This document shows, piece after piece, positions 1-7,731 of a DNA stretch of 64,000 nt. The stretch's first letter is position 1. Each line of letters opens with the position of its first letter. The stretch is taken from the NCBI GenBank assembly GCA_900316575.1, contig ONDJ01000001.1, positions 62,001 through 126,000 on the forward strand. Reading direction: 5' to 3'. The notes beneath the pieces were generated by a model that had not been told where the DNA came from, searched no databases, and worked only from the letters and a program-made list of their open reading frames with translations. Position numbers and translations under genes: made by a program. The DNA comes from an uncultured Prevotellaceae bacterium. Its GTDB lineage: Bacteria > Bacteroidota > Bacteroidia > Bacteroidales > Bacteroidaceae.

Positions 1-1572
1 CTCATTAGCCCCTACGCCCCTACGCCGACCATTGTTGAAGCCGCTCGAACGCTCTACGAGAACCACTCCGTTGAAGATATCACCCGCCATGAGGCTGACA
101 AGGCTTCGACCGACAAAACAATCCATTTTCTTCTTCAAACCATACAACGAACCAAGGACCAAGGCCGCAAGAGCATTTGTTTCGTTACAGGTGTGCCCGG
201 GGCTGGCAAAACGTTAGTAGGGCTCGACGTTGCTATCAAGCAAACCTATAAAGAAGGAGAGCTCGACAAAGAAAACGGCGCAGTATATCTCTCTGGCAAT
301 GGACCTTTGGTGGCTGTATTGACCGAGGCTTTAGCAAGAGATAATTATCAAAAATGTTCACTAAGAGGCGAACGCAAGAATCTTTCAGACGCGCGCCGAG
401 AAGTGCGCGAGTTTATTCAGATCATCCACCGCTATCGCGACAACATGCTTGCCAAAATCAAAAATCCCGTTGAGAATGGCGTTGTTGAAATCGACCCCGT
501 AAAAGCCGTAAAACTTGAAGCCACGGGTTATGGCGAGGTGGAGCATGTAGCAATCTTTGATGAAGCACAGCGCAGTTGGACACATAAGCGCATTGCTGAC
601 TACCTCAAGCGCGGCGGCACTTATGGCAACAAGCTGAAAGTGCCCAACTTCCCCATGTCAGAGGCCGAGTTCCTGATTTGGTCGCTCGACCAACGCGAGG
701 ACTGGGCGGTCATCATCTGCTTGGTAGGCGGCGGACAAGAGATCAATACGGGCGAAGCGGGTATCACCGAGTGGATCAATGCGCTAAACAACAAGTTTCG
801 CCACTGGGACGTGTATATTTCCGACAAGTTGATTGAACCCGAATACGCTGAGGGACGAGTCAGCGAGATGCTTCAGCACAACAACAAGGTTCATTTTGCT
901 GAACAACTCCATTTGGCCGTAAGTATGCGCTCCTTCCGAGCCGAGAATTTGTCGGCATTCATCCATGCCCTCCTTTCTTTTGCGCCCCACGCTCCGTCGC
1001 TCTATAAGGAGGTCGAAGACAAAGGATATCCCATCATGCTCACCCGCGACATGCGCAAAGCGCGTGCATGGCTCAGGAAAAAAGCGCGCGGAACGGAGCA
1101 AACTGGAGTTCTCGTGACAAAAGTAGCCGCTCGATTCAAACCCTTAGCGGTACACATTCTCGGCCAAGGCGACGAAAATGCAGTGCATTGGTTTCTAGAA
1201 GACAAAACAGATATTCGCTCTTCAAACTACCTTGAAGACGCTGCTACTGAAATTCAGGTACAAGGGCTGGAGCTTGACTACGCTTGTGTGTTGTGGGACG
1301 CTGATATGCGCTATGAAAACAGACAGTGGGGGTTCTACAAGTTTAATGGCAAAAACAAATGGAACCCTGAGCGCAACACTGAAACTCAGAAATACATGCT
1401 CAATGCCTACCGCGTATTGCTCACCCGTGCACGCCAAGGCATTGTCATCTGCGTGCCCTTTGGCAATCATCGCACCACACCCGAAGGCTTCCCGCAAGAC
1501 CCCACGCGCTTGCCCGAGTTCTACGACTACACATACAATTACCTCAAGTCCTTAGGCCTCCAAGAACTATGA
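1..1572 (+). CDS. DUF2075 helicase-like ATPase (5' end outside window)
   Basis: The frame is open from the first base of the window, so the gene starts upstream; 523 residues are visible. It belongs to the DUF2075 group of predicted DNA/RNA helicase-domain ATPases. The Walker A motif GVPGAGKT lies about residues 61-68, a Walker B-like IFDEAQRSW follows about residues 184-192, and a superfamily-1-type C-terminal motif (YRVLLTRARQGIVI) is near the end. A GTG at 193 sits inside the P-loop and cannot be the true start. Homologues are often found near accessory or defence genes, but the cellular role is not established. The 3' end overlaps the following NUDIX gene by an ATGA, so the two are probably co-translated. 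Confidence 0.88.
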   Translation, partial: LISPYAPTPTIVEAARTLYENHSVEDITRHEADKASTDKTIHFLLQTIQRTKDQGRKSICFVTGVPGAGKTLVGLDVAIKQTYKEGELDKENGAVYLSGNGPLVAVLTEALARDNYQKCSLRGERKNLSDARREVREFIQIIHRYRDNMLAKIKNPVENGVVEIDPVKAVKLEATGYGEVEHVAIFDEAQRSWTHKRIADYLKRGGTYGNKLKVPNFPMSEAEFLIWSLDQREDWAVIICLVGGGQEINTGEAGITEWINALNNKFRHWDVYISDKLIEPEYAEGRVSEMLQHNNKVHFAEQLHLAVSMRSFRAENLSAFIHALLSFAPHAPSLYKEVEDKGYPIMLTRDMRKARAWLRKKARGTEQTGVLVTKVAARFKPLAVHILGQGDENAVHWFLEDKTDIRSSNYLEDAATEIQVQGLELDYACVLWDADMRYENRQWGFYKFNGKNKWNPERNTETQKYMLNAYRVLLTRARQGIVICVPFGNHRTTPEGFPQDPTRLPEFYDYTYNYLKSLGLQEL

Positions 1573-1955
1573 AACATATCGCTGTCGTTGCTGCCGTCAT
1601 ACACAACGATGCAGGACTTATTCTTGCCACCCAACGCGCCACAGGCGAGTGGAAAGACTACTGGGAATTTCCTGGCGGAAAGATTGAGCCCCATGAAACA
1701 CCCCAAGATGCGCTCCGCCGCGAGATTTGGGAGGAACTTGAAGGCCGCATCTTTGTTGACCGATTGATACAAACCGTTGAATACGACTACCCCAAATTTC
1801 ATTTGACGATGCACTGCTACTGGTGCCGATTCAAAAGCAAACAATTCGTACTAAAAGAACACCTCTCTGCGCGCTGGTTGCAACGGGAGGAGTTAGATAC
1901 CTTAAACTGGCTACCTGCCGACGAAGAACTCGTGCGTTCACTCAAACTATCATAA
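1569..1955 (+). CDS. NUDIX hydrolase, MutT-like (deoxy)nucleoside triphosphate pyrophosphohydrolase
   Basis: This 128-residue protein is the usual size for the MutT/CTP pyrophosphohydrolase group, which hydrolyses nucleoside triphosphates to monophosphate and pyrophosphate, often to clean damaged pools. The NUDIX box begins at G37 (GGKIEPHE) and continues RREIWEELE at residues 50-58. The Gly that normally follows EEL is Glu here (E58), a departure from consensus. The ATG lies inside the stop of the DUF2075 gene (ATGA). The TAA stop falls on the left TA target site of a MITE-like element. Removing the element and one TA would still leave TAA, so the insertion need not have shortened the protein. 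The substrate cannot be told from sequence. Confidence 0.88.
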   Translation: MKHIAVVAAVIHNDAGLILATQRATGEWKDYWEFPGGKIEPHETPQDALRREIWEELEGRIFVDRLIQTVEYDYPKFHLTMHCYWCRFKSKQFVLKEHLSARWLQREELDTLNWLPADEELVRSLKLS

Positions 1956-2135
1956 GGGGTGTTCTATAAATTAGGAAAATCGTTCTTTGATTATACTTGA
2001 TGCTTTTAAGCTCTCATGAGCATCTTCCCAAACTAACTTCTTGCCACGTAGCCCGCTACGCGGCTGCGAACTTAATTCAAAATTTGCATCATGATAGCTC
2101 AAAAATCATTCAAGCCTAATTTATAGAACACCCCT
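1955..2135. mobile_element. MITE-like element, 181 bp, 21-bp perfect terminal inverted repeats, TA target duplication
   Basis: The ends are exact inverted repeats: AGGGGTGTTCTATAAATTAG plus G at 1955-1975, and its reverse complement at 2115-2135. Both are flanked by TA (1953-1954 and 2136-2137), the duplication made by IS630/Tc1-mariner transposases. The interior has no reading frame, carries a short hairpin at 2047-2060 (CGTAGCccGCTACG), and is partly self-complementary further in (AGCTnTCATGA on both sides). No transposase is present, so it would depend on one encoded elsewhere. Confidence 0.72.
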
Positions 2136-2138
2136 TAA

Positions 2139-2222
2139 ACCAAAGGCCAAGAGCATGGCCACAAGTTCCTTCAAAACAACATTCAGTACATTGCCGACTA
2201 CATGTTTGCGCAACATCGGTAA
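2139..2222 (+). pseudogene. possible 3' remnant of a coding sequence cut off by the MITE
   Basis: Directly after the element an open frame runs to TAA at 2220-2222 and reads like a genuine protein tail (GHKFLQNNIQYIADYMFA near its end). It has no plausible start codon or ribosome site. It may be the end of a third gene once linked to the DUF2075-NUDIX pair. I do not recognise the family, and chance is possible for 27 codons. Confidence 0.3.
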
Positions 2223-2253
2223 ACCCACATTCTACCCACCGTTTTAGTAAAAT

Positions 2254-2294
2254 CTACAACAAAGGCGCTCCACTATGGTGCGCCTTTGTTGTAG
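2254..2294. terminator. bidirectional hairpin terminator
   Basis: A perfect 15-bp stem (CTACAACAAAGGCGC, with its complement at 2280-2294) encloses an 11-nt loop. It lies between the rightward NUDIX region and the leftward barrel gene that ends at 2301, so it can serve both. Confidence 0.7.
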
Positions 2295-2300
2295 TAAGTT

Positions 2301-3023
2301 CTACTTTAGAATATCCGTCAAATACGTAAGTTTGGCAAAGATTGTGCCGTGGGCAGAGCGTCCGAAAACGTCTTTCTTGGCATTGCCGTAAATGTCGGCA
2401 AGCCCAAAGTAGTAGCGTCCTTCAAGCATGAAGTGCCCTATGCTGGTGTTCCATTCCAATCCAAGACCACCCGCAATGCCGTAGTCAAATTTCTTTTCTA
2501 TGTCCATTGAGTATTGCGCCACAAGGCTGTTAGGTCGGTCGGGAATGCCTTCGCCATTGAGGGTCCAAGTGCTACTTTGGCGCGCATGGTCGCCGATGCA
2601 AAAACCGATCTGCGGACCTGCCACAATGTAGAACATCACACCTCGGCGCTCCCTGCCCCACCCTAATCGAGCCAACAGCGGCACTTGTATGTAGTCCAAA
2701 TCACGACTATACGTGTCGGGAAGGGGCACACCCGCACTGCTCTGTATCTCTTCCGTCCAGCCCAATCGTGTGAAATTAACCTCGGCTTGCAAAGCACAGT
2801 AGGTACTGAAATACTTCTCACACGCATAACGCAGCGTCACACCGAATGTCGGCGCGGTGTGCAACGTTTGCTTGATACTCGGGTCGAAATCAATGCGATT
2901 GAGCGCCACACCGCCGCTACCGCCTATAGCCAAGTCGCTGCGAGGCTCCCCTACTTGTGCTAAAGCCATACAAGTGAAGCACTGCAGGGCGCAAGAGCAT
3001 AAAAACAATAATATCCTTTGCAT
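2301..3023 (-). CDS. PorT-like outer membrane beta-barrel protein
   Basis: This is a 240-residue secreted protein. I chose the start at MQRILLFLCSC because it opens a clean signal peptide ending near CMALAQ; a longer frame to 3101 would put 26 non-signal residues in front. After cleavage the chain shows alternating polar/hydrophobic strands typical of the Bacteroidetes outer-membrane barrel family (PorT/OMP_b-brl_2), such as the strand beginning FMLEGRYYFGLAD and a C-terminal strand. The ligand or role is unknown. It is followed by a strong hairpin terminator at 2254-2294. Confidence 0.75.
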   Translation of the reverse strand: MQRILLFLCSCALQCFTCMALAQVGEPRSDLAIGGSGGVALNRIDFDPSIKQTLHTAPTFGVTLRYACEKYFSTYCALQAEVNFTRLGWTEEIQSSAGVPLPDTYSRDLDYIQVPLLARLGWGRERRGVMFYIVAGPQIGFCIGDHARQSSTWTLNGEGIPDRPNSLVAQYSMDIEKKFDYGIAGGLGLEWNTSIGHFMLEGRYYFGLADIYGNAKKDVFGRSAHGTIFAKLTYLTDILK

Positions 3024-3101
3024 AATCTTGGCGGCAAAGATAGTAAGAAAAACATAGAACGCCCCTAAGTGCATAAGCGGAACGCCCCTTTTTTCGCACA
3101 C

Positions 3102-4049
3102 TTACGCTTCAGGTTGCTCTTTGTCTGACAAACGACTTGCAAACACACGGGCTGCAATGGCTCCACCTATGTTGTGCCACACACTGAAGACGGCACCTGG
3201 AATGGCTGCCATTGGGTAGGCTGCAAAATGTGTCACAGCCAGCGTTGAAGCAAGACCGCTATTTTGCATACCGACTTCGATGCTCACCGCCACACGCTGC
3301 TTACTTTCCAAATGCAGCAAAAGCCCTGCCCCATAGCCTACAACAAAGCCCATCACATTGTGGAGCATCACGCACGTCACCACCAAGACACCGCACGTAA
3401 GTAGTTTGTCTGCGGTGTGCGACACGATGAGTGCCACCACCCCCGCAATCACCAACGAAGAAAAGGCTGGCAAATACGTTGCAGCCTCTTTCGTAAACTG
3501 AGGAAAAAAGTGCTGAACCAAGAAGCCTGCCAATATGGGCAGAATTACTACATAAACGATAGAAAGCAACATGCCCATCGTGTCCACGTTCACAAACGTT
3601 CCTGCCATGAGCCACACCAATGCGGGTGTTACCAACGGCGCAAGCAATGTGCTTGTAGCCGTGATACCAACACTCAACGCAAGGTCTCCCTTAGCTAAAT
3701 AGGTAATAACATTCGAGGCAGTGCCGCCTGGGCAGCAACCTACCAAGATAACGCCTAAAGCCAAGTCCTCGGGCAGGGCAAACACCTTTGTAAGCAACCA
3801 AGCCAACAGCGGCATCACGATAAATTGCAGCAACGTGCCTATAAACACGTGCTTGGGATGGCTCAATAGCACACGAAAATCTGACGGCTTCAGCGTCAAT
3901 CCCATACCAAACATGATCAGCCCCAGCAACGGACTAACCACCCACATATCTACCCCGCCCAACACGCCTGGAAACGCCAACGACAAAAGGGCAGTCAATA
4001 GAACGATCGCGCCCATCCAGCGGGCAATAAAGTCGCAAAGATTTTTCAT
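3102..4049 (-). CDS. bile acid:sodium symporter (BASS) family transporter
   Basis: This 315-residue integral membrane protein has about nine to ten hydrophobic segments. The family signature CCPGGTASNVITYLAKGD (residues about 105-122) and the later EVGMQNSGLA mark the sodium-binding crossover region of BASS/SBF transporters. Members move bile acids, keto acids or other organic anions with Na+; the substrate here is not predictable. The start at MKNLCDF overlaps the upstream DUF3089 stop by four bases (ATGA), so the two genes are translationally coupled. A start 10 codons upstream is possible but would overlap more. Confidence 0.88.
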   Translation of the reverse strand: MKNLCDFIARWMGAIVLLTALLSLAFPGVLGGVDMWVVSPLLGLIMFGMGLTLKPSDFRVLLSHPKHVFIGTLLQFIVMPLLAWLLTKVFALPEDLALGVILVGCCPGGTASNVITYLAKGDLALSVGITATSTLLAPLVTPALVWLMAGTFVNVDTMGMLLSIVYVVILPILAGFLVQHFFPQFTKEAATYLPAFSSLVIAGVVALIVSHTADKLLTCGVLVVTCVMLHNVMGFVVGYGAGLLLHLESKQRVAVSIEVGMQNSGLASTLAVTHFAAYPMAAIPGAVFSVWHNIGGAIAARVFASRLSDKEQPEA

Positions 4050-5011
4050 CGGATTTTTTCGGAATGTACTTGCCACCATGCCTTTACGCGTTCGGCTATG
4101 TTTGCGCGCAGCGAAGCGGCATAGAGAGGTATTTCTAATGTGTGATAGTTTCCCGCTTTGCCCACGTAGGGAACTACGTTATACTGGTCGCGAAAGCCAC
4201 TGACCCGCACGAGGTGCGTCATGGTGTCGAGCGTTGCGGTCAATGTGTCAAACAGTACGGCAGGCATAGCATCTGTCCGCCAGTTCACGGGATTGATACC
4301 AACGGCTGTCCCACCGCTCAAAATGGGGATGGCGGCATCGGGCATTGCCACGCTGTTGTAGCAGATGGTCACTCCCGTGTCGTCAGCACGTGTTGCAGGC
4401 TTAATGTAGGGACAAGCAAGGTCGGCACCGGTCACTTTGTAGCCTATGACGTAAGCCGCCACCATGCGGTCAGCCACTTCTGCCGACAAGCGTTTCAGGA
4501 GTTCCACCACGATGCCCCCGCCCTGCGAATAACCCATCAACACGAAGGGACGGCCTTGGTTCATGTGCTCAAGGTAGTAACGAAACGATTGTTCCACATC
4601 CTCGGCTGCCACGTGCAAACGTTTCTCAAATTTGCTGGTATCGGCAAGCAAACCATCTATTGTGGCTTGGCGATAATAAGGCGCAACGAAACGACACGCG
4701 CCCGCAAGCAAGGTGTCCACACCCAGCATTTCGCCGTAGAGCGCCTTGCGGTCGTCCTCGCGGCTCATGTCTGCAAAGTGGATGGTGTCGCCGGTCGCGG
4801 TGTCAACGTGGCTGGCAGTCTCCGTAGAGCAAACATAGAAGATGTCTGCATGCTGCCCCGTGGCGTCGTGTTGTGCAATGTACCACATCGTGGTATCGCC
4901 ATAGTCTGGTGCAGACGGCATAGCGTCAGCCGCAGCAACGGTCTTCCCGCCGTTGCAAGAAGCGAGGGCCGCGCAAAGCGACAGTGCCGCGAGCAAATTT
5001 TCTACACTCAT
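4046..5011 (-). CDS. DUF3089 alpha/beta-hydrolase lipoprotein
   Basis: This is a 321-residue predicted lipoprotein. The signal peptide MSVENLLAALSLCAALASC ends in a lipobox with Cys19. The hydrolase core carries the nucleophile elbow GYSQGG and a C-terminal FRDQYNVVPYVGKAGNYHT segment typical of DUF3089. It is probably an esterase or acylhydrolase at the outer membrane; the substrate is unknown. The start was placed at the Met that opens the signal sequence. It overlaps the BASS transporter gene downstream (ATGA), suggesting a joint role, perhaps hydrolysing an ester and importing the acid; that link is inference. Confidence 0.8.
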   Translation of the reverse strand: MSVENLLAALSLCAALASCNGGKTVAAADAMPSAPDYGDTTMWYIAQHDATGQHADIFYVCSTETASHVDTATGDTIHFADMSREDDRKALYGEMLGVDTLLAGACRFVAPYYRQATIDGLLADTSKFEKRLHVAAEDVEQSFRYYLEHMNQGRPFVLMGYSQGGGIVVELLKRLSAEVADRMVAAYVIGYKVTGADLACPYIKPATRADDTGVTICYNSVAMPDAAIPILSGGTAVGINPVNWRTDAMPAVLFDTLTATLDTMTHLVRVSGFRDQYNVVPYVGKAGNYHTLEIPLYAASLRANIAERVKAWWQVHSEKIR

Positions 5012-5040
5012 CTTTATTTCTATATATATTGTATGCACGC

Positions 5041-5556
5041 TCATGCTCGGGTGAGCATTTCGTAGCATCGGAAGAGTTCGCTGACGATTTGCTCCTCGGT
5101 GGCGTTTTCACTTAGTCCATAAAGCGCGAGCACGGTGCGGTCGTTGGCTTGGTGTGCTCGGCGCAGTGCTGGGGGCATGGTGAGGTCATCGTAGAGGTCG
5201 GCGAGTGTGCTGTCGGGATACTCGGCGCGGGCATCAAGGATGGCTTGTGCTGTTTGGGTGAGGAGCGTTATTGTTGCAGGCGAGGACGCCTGCGCTCCCA
5301 ACGCTTGCGGCCAAGGGAAGTTGTTATAAACCACGTCTTTGGAGTAGCGATAGCGCATCTCAAGCCTACCGCATACGGCGCGCAACCATGCCATGTGCAC
5401 ACTGCTGGTCAATACAGCAAAGTGAGCAAGCGTGGCGTTGGGGATGATAAATACAAGGTTTGACGCAATGGCTTCGCTGTCCATGAAACCGATCGGGACG
5501 TATAAACGTCGTTCGCTACTGACGCTTGGCACAAGGAGGTAGTTGGTAGTAGGCAT
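5041..5556 (-). pseudogene. C-terminal fragment of a type IIG (MmeI-like) DNA methyltransferase
   Basis: The 171-residue frame matches only the last part of class I SAM-dependent methyltransferases of the MmeI/YeeA type, normally 900 residues or more. Recognisable pieces are VPSVSSERRLYVPIGF, IIPNATLAHFAVLTSSVHMAW, RYSKDVVYNNFPWP, TAQAILDARAEYPDSTLADL and MPPALRRAHQANDR. The catalytic NPPY motif and the SAM site are absent. The fragment begins five bases after the LysM gene stop, so the front was deleted. A copy of a dispersed palindrome (5274-5301) is inserted in frame, adding GAQASSPAT in place of the usual linker. A functional short protein is unlikely. Confidence 0.78.
5274..5301. repeat. 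dispersed palindromic repeat, copy 1 (in frame in a decaying gene)
   Basis: It reads TTGCAGGCGAGGACGCCTGC then GCTCCCAA, with the hairpin AGGCG/CGCCT. It matches the inverted copy at 39942-39969 in 27 of 28 bases, and the hairpin at 9081-9124 in its core. Confidence 0.6.
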
Positions 5557-5560
5557 GTTT

Positions 5561-7072
5561 TCAGCGCACGCCGATCAAGTCGATGGCACGGGCTTTCTTG
5601 AAGTGCATCAGCCAGATGTTGGTATTGACATATCCACCTGTTGGATGGGTTCTTTCAAAACGCAAGTGGGACTGCACGCCCGCAATGTCGCGCGCCTCTT
5701 GCCCGTGGTACTGCGAGCCATGGGTGAGGAAACCGCTCATGGTCTGCAAACCAACGTCGTAGCCCAATGTACCGTAGCGGGGATAGAACGCGAGGAGGTC
5801 GGTGTGGTAGCGGTCGCGATATTTGCGCACAAAGACTTTTACCTGATCGTCATAGGGGTTATAAAAGGCGGGGCAGAAGAGGTATGTGTCGCAGGCGTAC
5901 CACGTCATGCGGTCTTCGTCTTGATACTTTTGCCAATCGGGATACGCCAAGAGGCTGGTGCTTAGTAGCGGCATGTCGGCACGCAGGCGGTCGAGGCGTT
6001 TGATGACGGCGCGATAGGCTGCTTCGTCGCTGCCATCGGGCACAAAGAGCACACGGTCGTGACGACTGAACACGTTGAGCAACTGGGCATCGGTGAATGC
6101 TGTGGGCAAGGTGGTAAACGTAGCACCCTGCGCGGCGGCCTTGGCCTTGAGTGTCTGCACAAAAGCGGCCTCGTTGGCCGAGGTGGTCTGAAGCACCACC
6201 AGGTGGGTCGTGCCAAACTGCCGCGCGATGACCTCGGCGGCGGCACGGTTGCGATAGGCCTCGGGCGTATTGACCACATAGACGGCGGGATTCTGCTCCA
6301 CTTCCGCCACTTTGCTGCTAAAAGGCACCACAAGCCGCACACCGTTGCGCCGTGCATAGTCGGCCAGGATGGGGAAGTGGGCGGGATAGAGCGGCCCATA
6401 AATGATGTCAAACTGATTGCTTCGCAGTTTGGCAAGAAGGTCGGTGAGCGTTGGGTCGTTGGGGTACTCCTCGCACACATATATATATACGGAGCGTCCC
6501 TGCCGCTTGAGTTCGTCGGCTGCGAGGAGCAAACCATTGTAGAACTCCACGCAGCGTTCCACCTCGGGACGGTTGGCTTTGAGCGGCAACACCACTGCCA
6601 CACGCACACCCATATTCCACGCGGGCTGCGTGGCGGGCTGACCGCCAGCCGGTATAACCAGCGTTGCCCCGATGGGCAACACATAGTCGGGTGCTGACAT
6701 GGGCGGATTGGCGGCGCGCAGTGCCTCGACCGAAATGCCATAGCGATGGGCTATGCCCCAAATGGTCTCGCCCGCCGCAACGATATGCGTACCAGCGGCT
6801 ATAACGGGCGCAGCTGGCTGCACAGATGTGGCTGCCTCGCGGGTAGAGGGAATGTTGATAACCTGACCACGGCGGAGATTTCCTGGAGTGAGCCCTGGAT
6901 TGGCAGCCAAGAGGTCGTCAATCTTCACGTCAAAACGGCGGGCTATGCCATAAATGGTCTCCTGCGACTCTACGGTGTGCTGAATATAAACGCTCTGAGC
7001 CATGACGCTCAGGGGCAGAAACAACAAGAGGCAACACAACACTGCTGTTGCCAGAGGGCTAAACTTTTTCAT
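5561..7072 (-). CDS. LysM-domain protein with periplasmic-binding-protein fold
   Basis: This 503-residue exported protein has a signal peptide (MKKFSPLATAVLCCLLLFLPLSV... ending AQ), two LysM peptidoglycan-binding repeats (residues about 30-75 and 94-142; YGIARRFDVKIDDLLAANP and WGIAHRYGISVEALRAANP), then a type-1 periplasmic-binding fold (about 155-500; AVVLPLKANR, FYNGLLLAADEL, IIYGPLYP). Bacteroidetes carry many such proteins annotated as amino-acid-type substrate-binding proteins, but no permease is nearby. A cell-wall-anchored sensor or scaffold is as likely as transport. It lies upstream of the methyltransferase fragment in the same direction. Confidence 0.83.
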   Translation of the reverse strand: MKKFSPLATAVLCCLLLFLPLSVMAQSVYIQHTVESQETIYGIARRFDVKIDDLLAANPGLTPGNLRRGQVINIPSTREAATSVQPAAPVIAAGTHIVAAGETIWGIAHRYGISVEALRAANPPMSAPDYVLPIGATLVIPAGGQPATQPAWNMGVRVAVVLPLKANRPEVERCVEFYNGLLLAADELKRQGRSVYIYVCEEYPNDPTLTDLLAKLRSNQFDIIYGPLYPAHFPILADYARRNGVRLVVPFSSKVAEVEQNPAVYVVNTPEAYRNRAAAEVIARQFGTTHLVVLQTTSANEAAFVQTLKAKAAAQGATFTTLPTAFTDAQLLNVFSRHDRVLFVPDGSDEAAYRAVIKRLDRLRADMPLLSTSLLAYPDWQKYQDEDRMTWYACDTYLFCPAFYNPYDDQVKVFVRKYRDRYHTDLLAFYPRYGTLGYDVGLQTMSGFLTHGSQYHGQEARDIAGVQSHLRFERTHPTGGYVNTNIWLMHFKKARAIDLIGVR

Positions 7073-7090
7073 CTTCGAGGGGAAATTAAA

Positions 7091-7570
7091 CTATAAAAAA
7101 CTCTCGTCGAAAGCGAATGGCAACAAACCGCTCACACCTTCAATCAAGTAGGTGCCTGCTGTGCCATAGAGCAACACACGCAGCGACTTGCCATAACGAT
7201 GTTCGGTCTCGGCCAAGACCTGACGACACATGCCGCAGGGCGAAATGGGACGCTCGGTAAACGCACCCGATGTGTCGCGCGCTGCTATGGCAATGGCTTG
7301 AACCGCTACTTTGGGCCAAGTGGCATTGGCATGAAAAATGGCACAACGCTCTGCACAAATGCCATTGGGCGTAGCGGCGTTCTCCTGATTGCTACCACTG
7401 ACCACCACGCCATTGTCGAGCAACACAGCTGCTCCTACACGAAATTGGGAATAGGGAGCGTAACTGGTTTCGGTGGCTTGCTTGGCCGCTTCAACTAACT
7501 GGCGGTCGGCTTCGCTCAGTTCGGCATCGTCAAGACGCACGTAGGGAATATGAAATGCGAGTTTTTCCAT
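7091..7570 (-). CDS. cdd: cytidine deaminase
   Basis: This 159-residue protein converts cytidine/deoxycytidine to uridine/deoxyuridine in pyrimidine salvage. The zinc site is complete: C72-A-E74 (GICAERCAIFH), in which the Glu is the proton shuttle, and C112/C115 in PCGMCRQ, as in the homotetrameric three-Cys class. SQFRVGAAV at residues 41-49 contributes to substrate binding. I chose the Met at MEKLAFHIPYV; the frame extends 30 codons upstream but that part is a hydrophobic, unrelated stretch. It lies 18 bp upstream of the LysM gene and could share a transcript. Confidence 0.93.
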   Translation of the reverse strand: MEKLAFHIPYVRLDDAELSEADRQLVEAAKQATETSYAPYSQFRVGAAVLLDNGVVVSGSNQENAATPNGICAERCAIFHANATWPKVAVQAIAIAARDTSGAFTERPISPCGMCRQVLAETEHRYGKSLRVLLYGTAGTYLIEGVSGLLPFAFDESFL

Positions 7571-7731
7571 GATTATCAAAATGATTGCGAAGCAAAGTAA
7601 AGTAAAAACGATGAAAGTACAAAGAGAAAGCCTCTGTTTTTGCGTATTTTTGCAGCACATAAGGCTCTTTTGGGCTGAAAGGGGTTTTCTCCTTTTCTTG
7701 ATTGTTTATCTCCAAAGACTCGCTCCAACAC

